64,000 nt of DNA from an uncultured Muribaculaceae bacterium (GCA_947632485.1 CANRPJ010000007.1:42523-106522), one strand, 5' to 3'; positions 1 to 9,972 are shown, counted from the first letter of the stretch. Notes: generated from the sequence alone by a model not told the origin. A program made the numbers and translations.

Positions 1-524
1 TGCCGGAAGCTGAATATAAGATAATTGTAGATCCCCGTATGGCTTTCGGCACCGGCCACCACGCCACCACGTCGCTCATGCTCTCCTATCTGCTCGACAC
101 CGAGCTCAAGGGGCACCGCCTGATCGACGTAGGCACCGGCACCGGAATCCTTGCGATGCTCGCCCTCAAGCGCGGAGCGAGCGAAGCCGTGGGCATCGAG
201 ATCGACCCCGACGCGGCCGACAATGCGCGCGATAACGCTGAACTCAACGGAGTAGCACCGATAATCCTTACAGGCGACGCTTCGCGTCTGGCCGATGCGG
301 GACAGGCTTCGGTAGTGGTAGCAAACATAAACCGCAACGTGATTCTTGCCGATATCGACTCCTACGCAGAGCATCTTGAACCGGGCGGCACGTTGCTACT
401 CAGCGGATTCTACGAAGCCGACATACCACTCGTAGAAAGCGCCATGAACCGCGTGGGCATCACCCTCGAAGAGAAACGCGTGCGCGACGGCTGGGTAGCC
501 CTCCGCGGGCGCAAACTCCCTTGA
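1..524 (+). CDS. prmA: Ribosomal protein L11 methyltransferase, 3' part
   Basis: The reading frame is open from base 3, so the gene begins before the window; about 173 C-terminal residues are present. PrmA methylates ribosomal protein L11 using S-adenosylmethionine in the cytoplasm. The fragment has the GTGHHATT segment typical of PrmA, then a SAM-binding glycine motif (DVGTGTGILA), an acidic residue after the next strand (GIEID), and the NIN motif before the catalytic region. The ATG at 39 is internal, not the start. A clean hairpin terminator follows at 559-590. Family assignment is firm; only the N-terminus is missing. Confidence 0.93.
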   Translation, partial: PEAEYKIIVDPRMAFGTGHHATTSLMLSYLLDTELKGHRLIDVGTGTGILAMLALKRGASEAVGIEIDPDAADNARDNAELNGVAPIILTGDASRLADAGQASVVVANINRNVILADIDSYAEHLEPGGTLLLSGFYEADIPLVESAMNRVGITLEEKRVRDGWVALRGRKLP

Positions 525-558
525 CCCCTCCTACTAAGGATATATGATTAATTAAATC

Positions 559-590
559 AGAGAGTTATGTAAACATAGCTCTCTTTTTTA
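559..590 (+). terminator. Intrinsic terminator of prmA
   Basis: Arms AGAGAGTTATGT (559-570) and ACATAGCTCTCT (573-584) form a 12-bp stem with one G-T pair, followed at once by a run of T. It lies 35 bases after the prmA stop and separates prmA from the RNA gene downstream. Confidence 0.85.
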
Positions 591-662
591 ATGAGTAACT
601 TTGAAAATGGAAATTTTGATAAAAATATCTGATGCAATAGCCCCGCCAATAACATTTTTTCT

Positions 663-670
663 TAACTTTG
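663..670 (+). promoter_or_regulatory. -7 box for the RNA at 676-936
   Basis: TAACTTTG fits the Bacteroidetes -7 consensus TAnnTTTG. Five bases separate it from 676, where the first hairpin of the RNA begins. No TTTG or TTG is found 19-20 bases upstream, so the -33 element is missing or degenerate. A second TAACTTTG at 596-603 could give a longer transcript. Confidence 0.45.
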
Positions 671-675
671 CCGTC

Positions 676-936
676 GATTCATAGCCAAAGAGTTGGCTTG
701 CGCGAATCAACTTTTGTAAAAAGGTGTTATTGAAATTTTATCTTCGGTTCTCAAACTTGGTCGTCTGAAAACTGCATGAAGATGAGATTGGCAATAGCAC
801 CTGCATCGATAGCTTATCCAATGCCGTGATTGGCAGCAGATAGCTATACGGTGTGGGGCTATTGTTTTATCCATGCAGTTAGGTAGACCAAGACCTGAGA
901 CCGGATAAAACAAGATACATTCCTCACACCTTTTTT
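676..936 (+). ncRNA. Rod-shaped non-coding RNA, 6S-like
   Basis: There is no convincing reading frame here, but folding is extensive. A 5' hairpin pairs GATTC (676-680) with GAATC (704-708), enclosing AGCCAA/TTGGCT. Then one long interrupted rod: 718-727 with 926-935, TTTTATC (736-742) with GATAAAA (904-910), 745-753 with 896-903, CTTGGTC (756-762) with GACCAAG (886-892), AACTGCATG (770-778) with CATGCAGTT (872-880), CAATAGC (792-798) with GCTATTG (858-864), ATAGCT (809-814) with AGCTAT (842-847), and an apical CCAAT/ATTGG hairpin. The unpaired patch 779-791 versus 865-871 recalls the central bubble of 6S RNA. It ends in a T-run, so it can terminate itself. 6S identity is an inference; a leader of the next gene is the main alternative. 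The closing arms also give a T-run on the minus strand, so orientation is not absolutely fixed. Confidence 0.6.
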
Positions 937-987
937 GTGTAAACCCACTAACGTTTCAACGGAGGATGAGAAACACAAAAAGAACAA

Positions 988-1533
988 ATGAAAAAACTTT
1001 TCATTTCAATGTGCATGGCTCTTGTCGGACTGTGCGCATCAGCCCAGGAGAAAGGCGACATGGCAGTTGGGCTGAACCTCGGAGTAGCACCCTCGCTTGA
1101 GAGTGGTATTTCGGTAACAAACTTCGGTATTGGAGCCAAGTTCCAGTACAATGTGACTAATCCGCTCCGCCTGGAGGCCGACGTGGACTACTGGCTCAAG
1201 AGCAAGGGTTTGGACGTGTTTGACGTAGCTGCCAACGTCCACTATCTCTTTAATGTAGGCAGCAAGCTCAAGGTTTATCCGCTCGTAGGTATCGGCTATG
1301 CCCGCATCGGCGGTGGTGGCGGTGATTTCGACTTCGATTTGGACGATCTTACCCGCGCTTCAAATGATTACGACACCGGTTCGGCATCCATGAGCAAACT
1401 TCTGGTAAATGTAGGATTGGGCGTTCAGTTCCCCGTCACTGGAAAAGTGGCTGTCGGCGCCGAAATTAAATATCAATATATCAAGGATTTCAGCCGTCTG
1501 CCTATTAATGTGGGTGTAACCTATAAGTTCTAA
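988..1533 (+). CDS. Outer-membrane beta-barrel protein
   Basis: The 181-residue product begins with a signal peptide (MKKLFISMCMALVGLCASAQ), probably cut after ASA. The mature part alternates polar and non-polar residues, with glycine and aromatic residues spaced as in small eight-strand barrels of the OmpW/OmpA-like type. It ends in phenylalanine (VTYKF), the usual C-terminal signal of outer-membrane proteins. An acidic, glycine-rich stretch near residues 110-120 is probably a loop. No OmpA peptidoglycan-binding domain is present. It sits 51 bases after the structured RNA, and the lipoprotein gene follows after 34 bases, so the two may be co-transcribed. Specific role unknown. Confidence 0.8.
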   Translation: MKKLFISMCMALVGLCASAQEKGDMAVGLNLGVAPSLESGISVTNFGIGAKFQYNVTNPLRLEADVDYWLKSKGLDVFDVAANVHYLFNVGSKLKVYPLVGIGYARIGGGGGDFDFDLDDLTRASNDYDTGSASMSKLLVNVGLGVQFPVTGKVAVGAEIKYQYIKDFSRLPINVGVTYKF

Positions 1534-1567
1534 ACCTCTGAATCAGTAATAACTAATTTTTTTCAAA

Positions 1568-2056
1568 ATGACTAAATATATTAAATTTCTCTTTGTTGCT
1601 TTATTTGCAACTATGACATTTTCGCTGACCTCTTGCAGCGATGACGACGATAACGATAAGCCCTCAAGCGGAAATATTGTTGGTTCATGGCAAATGGTTA
1701 GCGGTGTTGCAGATTCCATGGGCGCTACACAATATGAGCAATTTAGAGAGGACGGTACTTATTATGAAGTGGGTGTCTTTGATAATGAAATGACTTCTCT
1801 ATTAGAAGGCATAAAATATGTAGCTTCAAAAGGAACATGGATTCTTGATGGTGACAAAATTAGATGTACTATTAAGGAAGAATTTCCTTCTGGTAGTAAT
1901 GATGACGTACCTTATGATAAATATGCAATTTCCATCAAAAGTATTTCATCAAATGAAATTACTTTTGAAGAACTCGGAATGACAGGTAAACTAAAACGTG
2001 TTTCTGATGACGTTGTCAATGGATATATAGATTTAGCTACTAAGGGAAGCAGATAG
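1568..2056 (+). CDS. Lipoprotein, probably lipocalin-like
   Basis: The 162-residue protein has a lipoprotein signal peptide with cysteine 23 in the sequence LTSC, followed by SDDDDNDK. Acidic residues directly after the lipidated cysteine are typical of surface-exported lipoproteins in Bacteroidetes. After a short linker comes IVGSWQMVSG, resembling the first strand of the small lipocalin-like domains common in these bacteria, and a later GTWILDGDKI repeats that style. It is AT-richer than its neighbours. A terminator follows at 2081-2120. Function unknown; the lipocalin-like reading rests on pattern only. Confidence 0.72.
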   Translation: MTKYIKFLFVALFATMTFSLTSCSDDDDNDKPSSGNIVGSWQMVSGVADSMGATQYEQFREDGTYYEVGVFDNEMTSLLEGIKYVASKGTWILDGDKIRCTIKEEFPSGSNDDVPYDKYAISIKSISSNEITFEELGMTGKLKRVSDDVVNGYIDLATKGSR

Positions 2057-2080
2057 TACACTTCTAATACCATAAAGTAA

Positions 2081-2120
2081 AAGTCGCTGAGGCAAGAATA
2101 AGCTTCAGCGACTTTCTTTT
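2081..2120 (+). terminator. Intrinsic terminator after the lipoprotein gene
   Basis: AAGTCGCTGA (2081-2090) pairs with TCAGCGACTT (2105-2114), followed by CTTTTTT. The A-rich 5' side could also serve the minus strand. Confidence 0.8.
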
Positions 2121-2136
2121 TTACAAAAGTTAGGTT

Positions 2137-2305
2137 TTGCCGAATATCTCCGAAAGTCTGATAGCGAGCCGCTGGCTCTTCCTCACTGCGCAGCTCCGCA
2201 GCTCTGTTTTAGAGATGAGTTCTTATCCCTGCGCTCCCTTCGGTCGTACAGGGTTGACCACAATCTCGCGCCTGTCAGCGCTCTGCGTTATGCCATGCCT
2301 AGCGG
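2137..2305. other. Hairpin-rich, GC-rich intergenic stretch
   Basis: No believable gene. Several short inverted repeats occur in a row, such as GAGCC/GGCTC around 2167-2179 and CCCTG/CAGGG around 2228-2254. In composition it resembles the repeats at 37561-37735 and may belong to a class of REP-like intergenic sequence. The long plus-strand frame crossing it is the shadow of the MBL gene. Confidence 0.35.
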
Positions 2306-2310
2306 CGGGG

Positions 2311-2961
2311 TTAGCGGAGGTAGGGGTTTTCGCGCTTCTCTTCGCCGATGGTTGTCGAAGGACCGTGGCCGGGATAGACTACAGTTTCGTCGGGCAACTT
2401 GAAGAGTTTCTCCTTGATCGACGAGATGAGGGTCTGGAAATCGCCTCCCGGAAGATCGGTGCGGCCTATACTGCGCTGGAACAGCACGTCGCCAGCTATA
2501 AGGAAGGGCGGAGTAGCATCGGCACAATAGAGAGCTATATGACCGGGACTGTGACCGGGCACATGGATCACCTTCAGCTCGCCCTCCCCTATCTTGATTA
2601 TATCGCCTTCTTTCAGCGGAATGCTTATCTCCGCCTCATCTGCTCTTACTCCAAGCGAAAAGGCTGCCGACTGAGCCGGAATCATCTTTCCGAGAAAGGC
2701 ATCATCGGGGTGAGCTTCAAGCACAGCACCGTAATCTTCATTCATGGCCCGGTTGCCAATAGCATGATCTATATGCAGGTGCGTATTGATCAGATGGGTC
2801 ACCTTAAGACCTTCACGATTTATGAAGCGTTTCAGAGCTTCGCGCTCCTGCCCGTCGATGATTCCGGGGTCGATTACGGCACACTCATGCTGCACCGGAT
2901 CCCACACTACGTATGTATTGATTCCAAATAGCTGGAACTGAAAAATAGCTACCTTTAACAT
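2311..2961 (-). CDS. MBL-fold metallo-hydrolase (glyoxalase II-like)
   Basis: The 216-residue protein has the metallo-beta-lactamase zinc motif THLHIDH at residues 60-66, later histidines in VIHVPGHSPGH and a C-terminal VVYPGHG, giving the complete two-metal site. Size and the GHSPGHIA segment match the short YcbL/glyoxalase-II-like hydrolases, which usually act on thioesters or remain unassigned. No signal peptide, so cytoplasmic. It lies 17 bases downstream of rsmG and is probably the last gene of the glnS-rsmG transcript. Substrate cannot be told from sequence. Confidence 0.85.
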   Translation of the reverse strand: MLKVAIFQFQLFGINTYVVWDPVQHECAVIDPGIIDGQEREALKRFINREGLKVTHLINTHLHIDHAIGNRAMNEDYGAVLEAHPDDAFLGKMIPAQSAAFSLGVRADEAEISIPLKEGDIIKIGEGELKVIHVPGHSPGHIALYCADATPPFLIAGDVLFQRSIGRTDLPGGDFQTLISSIKEKLFKLPDETVVYPGHGPSTTIGEEKRENPYLR

Positions 2962-2978
2962 CTATGCAGGGAGTCTGA

Positions 2979-3614
2979 TTAGCAGCACTCCGTATATACA
3001 ACGCTTTTCTCTCCGAAAAAGGGTTCAGAAAAATACTGATTTACCGGCACGATCGTGCTGCGCTTCTCAAGCCCTCGCAGCTCAGCCTGCAGATCGCCTC
3101 CCTTGAGGGCAATAAGACCATTTGGGAGAGCATTATGCTGCTCCTTGGCAATCAATGGCTTCACAATCTTCAAAAGGTCTTTCTGAGGCATCACTGCCCG
3201 ACTTACCACAAAATCAAACTTATCTTTCACTTCCGCGGCATCGCCATGAAGGAGCCTCACATTCTGAAGTCCCAGCTCCGAGGCTATGGCTTCAGCCACC
3301 CGTACCTTCTTGCCTGTGCGGTCAATAAGAGTGAACTGCACCTCAGGCATCACTACGGCAAGCGGCAGGCCCGGAAGGCCACCGCCGGTGCCCAAATCCA
3401 TCACGCGGGAGCCGGGAGTAAACTCCATGAACTTTGCAATGGCAAGCGAATGAAGAAGATGGTTCACCTCAAGATTTTCTATATCCTTGCGGCTCACCAC
3501 GTTGATCTTCGCATTCCATTCCGGATATAGATGAAGCATCGCGTCGAAACGCGATGCCTGTTCTTCCGGAAGATTCGGGAAATATCTGCGGATCACTTCC
3601 GCTCTCTGCGTCAT
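2979..3614 (-). CDS. rsmG: 16S rRNA (guanine-527-N7)-methyltransferase
   Basis: This 211-residue protein matches RsmG (GidB), which methylates N7 of G527 in 16S rRNA using SAM. The SAM-binding loop DLGTGGGLPGLPL begins at about residue 73, preceded by HLLHSLAIA and followed by LIDRTGKKV and FDFVVSRAV, all in the family order. Length is typical. Its ATG overlaps the end of glnS by four bases, so the two are likely translationally coupled, and the MBL gene follows closely. Confidence 0.92.
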   Translation of the reverse strand: MTQRAEVIRRYFPNLPEEQASRFDAMLHLYPEWNAKINVVSRKDIENLEVNHLLHSLAIAKFMEFTPGSRVMDLGTGGGLPGLPLAVVMPEVQFTLIDRTGKKVRVAEAIASELGLQNVRLLHGDAAEVKDKFDFVVSRAVMPQKDLLKIVKPLIAKEQHNALPNGLIALKGGDLQAELRGLEKRSTIVPVNQYFSEPFFGEKSVVYTECC

Positions 3615-5308
3615 TGCTTCAGAATCTTTGCAAACGGATCCTTGAGGCCTACGGTGCGGTTAAATACCGGGCGACCCTCATCTGTATCAGGATCTACGGT
3701 ATAATAGCCTATGCGCTGGAACTGATAGTGCTTCTCCGGCGCCAGATCCTGCGCAAGCCAGGGCTCCATCATCACGCGACGCGTCTTCAGCGAGTCAGGG
3801 TTAAGCAGATCGCGGAAGTCGCCTTCCTCGGCCGACGGATTCTCTACGGAGAAGAGCCTGTCATAATCGCGCACGGTAGCCTCTACCGCCGTAGGAACTG
3901 ATACCCAGTGGAGCGTGCCTTTTACCTTGCGGGTGGCTCCGGGCATTCCGCTGAGAGTGTCGGGATCATATTCGGCATAAATTTCTTCTATCTCGCCGTC
4001 GGGCCCATGCTTCACACCTGTACACTTAATAATGTAGGCTCCTTTCAGGCGGACTTCTCCTCCGGGAGTAAGACGGAAGAATTTCTTAGGAGGATTCTCC
4101 ATGAAATCTTCGCGCTCGATCCAGAGCTCACGGCTGAAAGGCATTTCATGGGTGCCTGACTGAGGATCTTCGGGATTATTGGTAAGTTCCACGGTCTCCG
4201 TCTTTCCCTCGGGATAGTTGGTCAGAATCAGTTTTACGGGGTTTACAACTACGCTTACGCGCGTAGCCGTCTTATTGAGATTCTCGCGCGCTGAATGCTC
4301 GAGCAGTTCAATGTGATTGAGTGCCTCATATTTAGTGTAACCGATACGACGCACAAAATCTTTGATTGCCTCGGGGGTATATCCGCGGCGGCGCAGACCG
4401 CAGAGGGTCGGCATGCGGGGATCGTCCCAACCGCTCACGAGCTTCTCATCTACAAGCTGCTTGAGTTTGCGCTTGCTCATCACCGTATAGGTGAGATTCA
4501 GGCGGTTGAACTCAATCTGCCTCGGGCAATAGCTCTCATCAGCCAGCTCCTTGACGAACCACTCATAGAGAGGACGGTGAGGCACGAACTCAAGCGTGCA
4601 TATCGAATGGGTCACACCTTCGAAATAGTCACTCTGGCCGTGGGCGAAATCATACATGGGATAAACCTTCCATTTCTCTCCAGTGCGCCAGTGAGGAGCA
4701 TGAATGATGCGGTACATGATAGGGTCGCGGAAGTGCATGTTATCGCTTGCCATATCGATTTTTGCCCTGAGCACCATGGCTCCTTCGGGAAACTCTCCGG
4801 CATTCATGCGATGGAAGAGATCGAGACTCTCCTCCACCGGACGGCCTCTGAACGGACTATGCTGCCCCGGCTGCGTAGGAGTGCCTTTCTGAGCGGCTAT
4901 CTGCTCGCTGGTCTGCTCGTCGACATAAGCTTTCCCTTCCCGGATCATTCTTTCGGCAAGCTCATAGAGCTTTTCGAAATAGTCAGAAGCGTAATAGAGG
5001 CGGTCTTCCCAGTCATAACCCAGCCAATGGATATCGCGCTTTATGGCATCGGCGTATTCGGTATCCTCTTTCTGAGGATTGGTATCGTCGAAACGCAGAT
5101 TGCAAGTGCCTCCGAACTTCTCGGCGCTGCCGAAATCCATGATAATAGCCTTGGCGTGACCGATATGCAGGTATCCGTTAGGCTCTGGCGGGAAACGCGT
5201 GTTGAGGCGTCCTCCGTTCTTTCCGGCCTCAAGATCGGCCTTTATCTCTTGCTCCACGAAATTCAGTCCTTCCTCTGGAGCTGCCGCGGGAGTGGTGGTC
5301 TCTGTCAT
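3611..5308 (-). CDS. glnS: Glutaminyl-tRNA synthetase
   Basis: GlnRS charges tRNA-Gln with glutamine. The class I signature HIGH appears in PPEPNGYLHIGHAKA near residue 50, and the KMSKS equivalent is VMSKRK in the middle of the chain; the GlnRS-specific anticodon-binding beta-barrels follow. I place the start at the ATG at 5308 (MTETTTPAAAPEEG, 565 residues). The frame extends upstream to 5446, but that part crosses the promoter box at 5351-5358 and does not look like GlnRS. A directly acquired GlnRS rather than the Glu-tRNA amidotransferase route is normal for Bacteroidetes. It heads the operon with rsmG and the MBL gene and is divergent from groES. Confidence 0.95.
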   Translation of the reverse strand: MTETTTPAAAPEEGLNFVEQEIKADLEAGKNGGRLNTRFPPEPNGYLHIGHAKAIIMDFGSAEKFGGTCNLRFDDTNPQKEDTEYADAIKRDIHWLGYDWEDRLYYASDYFEKLYELAERMIREGKAYVDEQTSEQIAAQKGTPTQPGQHSPFRGRPVEESLDLFHRMNAGEFPEGAMVLRAKIDMASDNMHFRDPIMYRIIHAPHWRTGEKWKVYPMYDFAHGQSDYFEGVTHSICTLEFVPHRPLYEWFVKELADESYCPRQIEFNRLNLTYTVMSKRKLKQLVDEKLVSGWDDPRMPTLCGLRRRGYTPEAIKDFVRRIGYTKYEALNHIELLEHSARENLNKTATRVSVVVNPVKLILTNYPEGKTETVELTNNPEDPQSGTHEMPFSRELWIEREDFMENPPKKFFRLTPGGEVRLKGAYIIKCTGVKHGPDGEIEEIYAEYDPDTLSGMPGATRKVKGTLHWVSVPTAVEATVRDYDRLFSVENPSAEEGDFRDLLNPDSLKTRRVMMEPWLAQDLAPEKHYQFQRIGYYTVDPDTDEGRPVFNRTVGLKDPFAKILKQ

Positions 5309-5350
5309 ACGAGTGTGTCTTTTTGTCAGTACAAATTGTAGAACCGACTG

Positions 5351-5358
5351 CAAAGATA
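5351..5358 (-). promoter_or_regulatory. -7 box of the glnS operon
   Basis: On the minus strand this reads TATCTTTG, a perfect TAnnTTTG. It lies about 43 bases before the chosen glnS ATG. A TTTG at 5386-5389 is further upstream than the usual 19-20 bases. Confidence 0.6.
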
Positions 5359-5449
5359 GCTTTTTATTTTCGGATTGCGAGGTGTCAAACCAATCAGGGC
5401 TGCCGATTGTTATGAAAGCGGAGACAGAAAGTGAGGCAGAACGCAAGTT

Positions 5450-5466
5450 TTGGCACGCTTTTTGTT
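5450..5466 (+). promoter_or_regulatory. Candidate -24/-12 (sigma-54-type) promoter of groESL
   Basis: TTTGGCACGCTTTTTGT has GG at 5452-5453, the CACG that normally follows, a T-rich middle, and TTG ten bases later. The -12 dinucleotide is GT rather than GC. A start about 12 bases downstream would leave a leader of some 37 bases before groES. A similar, better element precedes htpG at 33161. Confidence 0.5.
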
Positions 5467-5513
5467 ACTATAGATAGCGGAAATTAACTATTACAATTAA
5501 AAGACAAGATATC

Positions 5514-5786
5514 ATGAACATCAAACCTCTGGCAGATCGCGTGCTTATCGACCCGACTGCAGCTGAAGAAGTAACCATGGCAGGCATCATCATTCCTGAC
5601 TCCGCCAAAGAGAAACCCCTCAAAGGCAAAGTAATTGCCGTAGGCGACGGCACAAAAGACGAGCCTATGGTGCTTAAGGAAGGCGATCAGGTGCTCTATG
5701 GCAAATACGCCGGCAGCGAAATCGAGTTCGAAGGTACGAAGTATCTGATTATGCGTCAGAGCGATGTGATGGCCAAGCTGGTCTGA
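5514..5786 (+). CDS. groES: Co-chaperonin GroES
   Basis: The 90-residue protein is a standard Hsp10: it opens MNIKPLADRVLI, has the mobile-loop region (AGIIIPDSAKEKP) that contacts GroEL, and ends with the usual barrel strands. Seven copies cap the GroEL cylinder in the cytoplasm. groEL follows 54 bases later in the same orientation, and both probably share the promoter at 5450. Confidence 0.97.
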   Translation: MNIKPLADRVLIDPTAAEEVTMAGIIIPDSAKEKPLKGKVIAVGDGTKDEPMVLKEGDQVLYGKYAGSEIEFEGTKYLIMRQSDVMAKLV

Positions 5787-5819
5787 ACAAAGCGCTGCGC
5801 TCTTAACCCAAACTATTAA

Positions 5820-7478
<1,659 letters not shown>

Positions 7479-7499
7479 TCCCTACCCTACTACACTTAC

Positions 7500-7535
7500 T
7501 AAAAAATCACCTCCGGCTTCCGGGGGTGATTTTTT
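7500..7535. terminator. Bidirectional terminator between groEL and the antiporter gene
   Basis: AAAAAATCACC (7501-7511) pairs with GGTGATTTTTT (7525-7535), enclosing a CCGG-rich tip. Each strand ends in a T-run, so it can stop both the groEL transcript and the convergent antiporter transcript. Confidence 0.88.
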
Positions 7536-7558
7536 GCTTAAGTAATCCTTTCCGAAGC

Positions 7559-8521
7559 TCAGGCCATGCTGACGAGCCAGGCGGTATAGGCCACAAAGCA
7601 GCATATCATTACTGCTCCCTCCCAACGCGTAATGGTGCGCTCCTTAAAGAACCAGCCCACAATCCAGAAAAGAACCGCCGAGCCAAGAAGTACCATCAAG
7701 TCAACTATCCCTATCCCCTTGAAAGGAAGCGGCATTATAGTGGCGCTTAGACCCAAAATCAGGAATATGTTGAAGATACAAGATCCTACAACATTACCTA
7801 CTGCAAGACCAGGACGCCCCTTGATAGCGGCTACTATCGAGGTGGCCAGCTCGGGAAGAGAGGTTCCGGCAGCTACTACCGTCAGACCGATCACGGCTTT
7901 ACTTACACCAAGACCGGCTGCAATAGCTGATGCGCCGGCCACAAAGCGGTCGCCTCCAAAAATCAGAGCGCCAAGTCCAATCAATGTAAGGGCTATTCCT
8001 TTCCACATTGCCATTGGCTTACCGCCGTTACCTTCAGGCTCCTGAGTCTTTGTTCCGGCAGCCTGAGAAAACACATAGCGCATGAAGATTGCGAAAAAGA
8101 GCAGCAACAATATACCGTCGACCCTGCTGATTACCGGCAATCCTGCTCCAAGATAGTTGGAGCACCCGATGGCCACCAGAGCTGCCGATGCAAGAATCAC
8201 GAGTGGAATCTCATTGGTCATTATTCCCTTCTCTACCCTGATAGGAGCCACCATTGCTGTAGCTCCAACTATAACGAGCACATTGAAGATATTGGAACCT
8301 ACCACATTACCAATCGCGAGCTCTGAACTACCTCCTATTGCGGAAATCAATGAAATTGCCAGTTCAGGAGCCGAGGTACCGAAAGCTACAACAGTCAGAC
8401 CTATTACCAGATCCGACACTCCCATTCGCTTCGCTATGGCCGACGACCCGTCGGTAAGCATATTGGCTCCCCAAAGAATCAGAACGAGCCCGACTACGAG
8501 CCAAACTATCCCCATCAGCAT
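7559..8521 (-). CDS. Calcium/sodium antiporter, YrbG family
   Basis: The 320-residue integral membrane protein consists of two inverted halves of about five membrane helices, as in the Ca2+/cation antiporter superfamily. Each half contains the alpha-repeat signature: GTSAPELAISLISAIGG with VGSNIFN in the first, and GTSLPELATSIVAAI with VGSCIFN in the second. The central loop near residues 155-170 is polar. Ion specificity is inferred from the family. It lies 103 bases after rpe on the same strand and may be the last gene of that transcript. Confidence 0.9.
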   Translation of the reverse strand: MLMGIVWLVVGLVLILWGANMLTDGSSAIAKRMGVSDLVIGLTVVAFGTSAPELAISLISAIGGSSELAIGNVVGSNIFNVLVIVGATAMVAPIRVEKGIMTNEIPLVILASAALVAIGCSNYLGAGLPVISRVDGILLLLFFAIFMRYVFSQAAGTKTQEPEGNGGKPMAMWKGIALTLIGLGALIFGGDRFVAGASAIAAGLGVSKAVIGLTVVAAGTSLPELATSIVAAIKGRPGLAVGNVVGSCIFNIFLILGLSATIMPLPFKGIGIVDLMVLLGSAVLFWIVGWFFKERTITRWEGAVMICCFVAYTAWLVSMA

Positions 8522-8624
8522 ATTTCTCAGTTTTAATGTTTAGTTTCTCAAACACAGCAATTAACGATGATGTCGGCACCGAGATTGGTTCAGCGCCTAT
8601 CGGAGTAGCGGCTCGCCACGACAA

Positions 8625-9269
8625 TTAAAGAGCTCTGAGACTGCGGATCACGTTTGCAGGATCCTCCGCTCCAAACACGAAGCTACCTGCCACCAGCATG
8701 CTTGCTCCAGCCTGTGCGAGCTCGAATCCAGTCTGCATATTTACCCCGCCATCTACTTCCAGTTCCGCCTTACTGCCTATACTCGAAAGCATCTCACGCG
8801 CCTCAGCCACCTTCTTTATAGAATGGCGAATGAACGGCTGACCGCCGAAGCCAGGTTCTACCGACATGATCAGGAGAAGGTCAATTTCGGCTATTACATC
8901 GACGAGACTACTTACCGGAGTGGCCGGACATAGAGTTACACCCGCTTTCATTCCGGCCTGCTTTATATGCTGGATCGTGCTGTAAAGATGGGTGCAGGCC
9001 TCGGCGTGCACATTCATCACCTTAGCTCCCAGATCGCGCACTTGCGATATCCAGCGATCGGGCTCCACTATCATCAGGTGTACATCGAGCGGCTTTGTAA
9101 CCACCTTGCTCACCGATTTCATAACCGGAAAACCAAACGAGATATTGGGCACGAACACACCGTCCATCACATCGAGATGCAGATAGTCGGCCTCTGAATT
9201 ATTGATCATCTCAAGCTGCGGTCTTAAATCAGCGAAATTTGCCGCAAGCAAAGATGGAGCTACCTTCAT
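8625..9269 (-). CDS. rpe: Ribulose-phosphate 3-epimerase
   Basis: Rpe interconverts D-ribulose 5-phosphate and D-xylulose 5-phosphate in the pentose phosphate pathway. The 214-residue TIM barrel shows the family landmarks in order: KVAPSLLAANFADL at the N-terminus, HLDVMDGVFVPN at residues 31-42 carrying metal-binding His and Asp, DVHLMI, the flexible loop SVEPGFGGQPF, and the second catalytic aspartate in EVDGGVN. All metal ligands are present. It lies 25 bases after the DedA gene in a compact minus-strand run. Confidence 0.95.
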   Translation of the reverse strand: MKVAPSLLAANFADLRPQLEMINNSEADYLHLDVMDGVFVPNISFGFPVMKSVSKVVTKPLDVHLMIVEPDRWISQVRDLGAKVMNVHAEACTHLYSTIQHIKQAGMKAGVTLCPATPVSSLVDVIAEIDLLLIMSVEPGFGGQPFIRHSIKKVAEAREMLSSIGSKAELEVDGGVNMQTGFELAQAGASMLVAGSFVFGAEDPANVIRSLRAL

Positions 9270-9294
9270 GGTATCAGATAATGAAAAGTCTTAC

Positions 9295-9972
9295 TTAATT
9301 CTTTCTTCTGGGCTTGAAAGCATTCCAGAGAATAAACAATACGCATACCGCACCCAGAGCATAGCCGCCCCAGGTGAGATACTTATTGTATTGCTCCACT
9401 TTCTCAAAAAGCTGATCCGGACTCACACTGACCGAGAGCCACCAGCCCAAGGCACCCAGCACCCCGTTCCAGACGAGAGCGCCAAGCGCTGTGAACAGTG
9501 CGAACTGCCCGATATTCATGCGCGCAAGCCCTGCCGGAATAGAAATTAGCTGCCGGATCGCAGGGATAAGGCGACCTAAGAAAGTTGATATCGCGCCATG
9601 CTCATCAAAATACTTCTCCGCTTTCTCAACCTTCTCAGGGGTGATAAGACAAGCGCGCCCAATCCTACTCTCCGCAAAACGGTACACGACCGGACGCCCT
9701 ATCCACAAGGAGATAAAATAGTTGATGAAAGCACCGGCAAGCGCACCCAGAGTAGCTACAAGAACTACTACGAATACATTCATATCGCTACCTGCGCCCG
9801 TATTGGCGCAAGCGATATATGCAGCCGGAGGCACCACAACTTCCGATGGGAAAGGCACAAACGAACTTTCTACCATCATGAAGATGAAGACGAACCAATA
9901 GTTGGCATGGTCTACAAACCATTGGAAAAATCCGGCTGCGTCGAAAAGCGCCAATGGAATCAGGTCCAGCAT
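9295..9972 (-). CDS. DedA-family membrane protein
   Basis: This 225-residue protein has several hydrophobic segments and the SNARE-associated/DedA core: an FVPFPSEVVVPPAAY segment near the N-terminus, the acidic YFDEHGAISTFLGRLIPAIRQ region with its conserved arginines, and SIPAGLARM. DedA proteins are inner-membrane proteins, several of which act as lipid flippases for undecaprenyl phosphate or phosphatidylethanolamine; which lipid this one handles is unknown. It sits four bases downstream of the flavodiiron gene. Confidence 0.88.
   Translation of the reverse strand: MLDLIPLALFDAAGFFQWFVDHANYWFVFIFMMVESSFVPFPSEVVVPPAAYIACANTGAGSDMNVFVVVLVATLGALAGAFINYFISLWIGRPVVYRFAESRIGRACLITPEKVEKAEKYFDEHGAISTFLGRLIPAIRQLISIPAGLARMNIGQFALFTALGALVWNGVLGALGWWLSVSVSPDQLFEKVEQYNKYLTWGGYALGAVCVLFILWNAFKPRRKN

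Noticed and set aside
2137..2931. 264-codon plus-strand frame
   Set aside because: Antisense of the MBL hydrolase, extended by chance through the hairpin-rich intergenic sequence.
4295..5341. 348-codon plus-strand frame
   Set aside because: Shadow of glnS; no family resemblance.
5309..5446. N-terminal extension of glnS
   Set aside because: It crosses the -7 box at 5351-5358 and does not resemble GlnRS; the ATG at 5308 fits.
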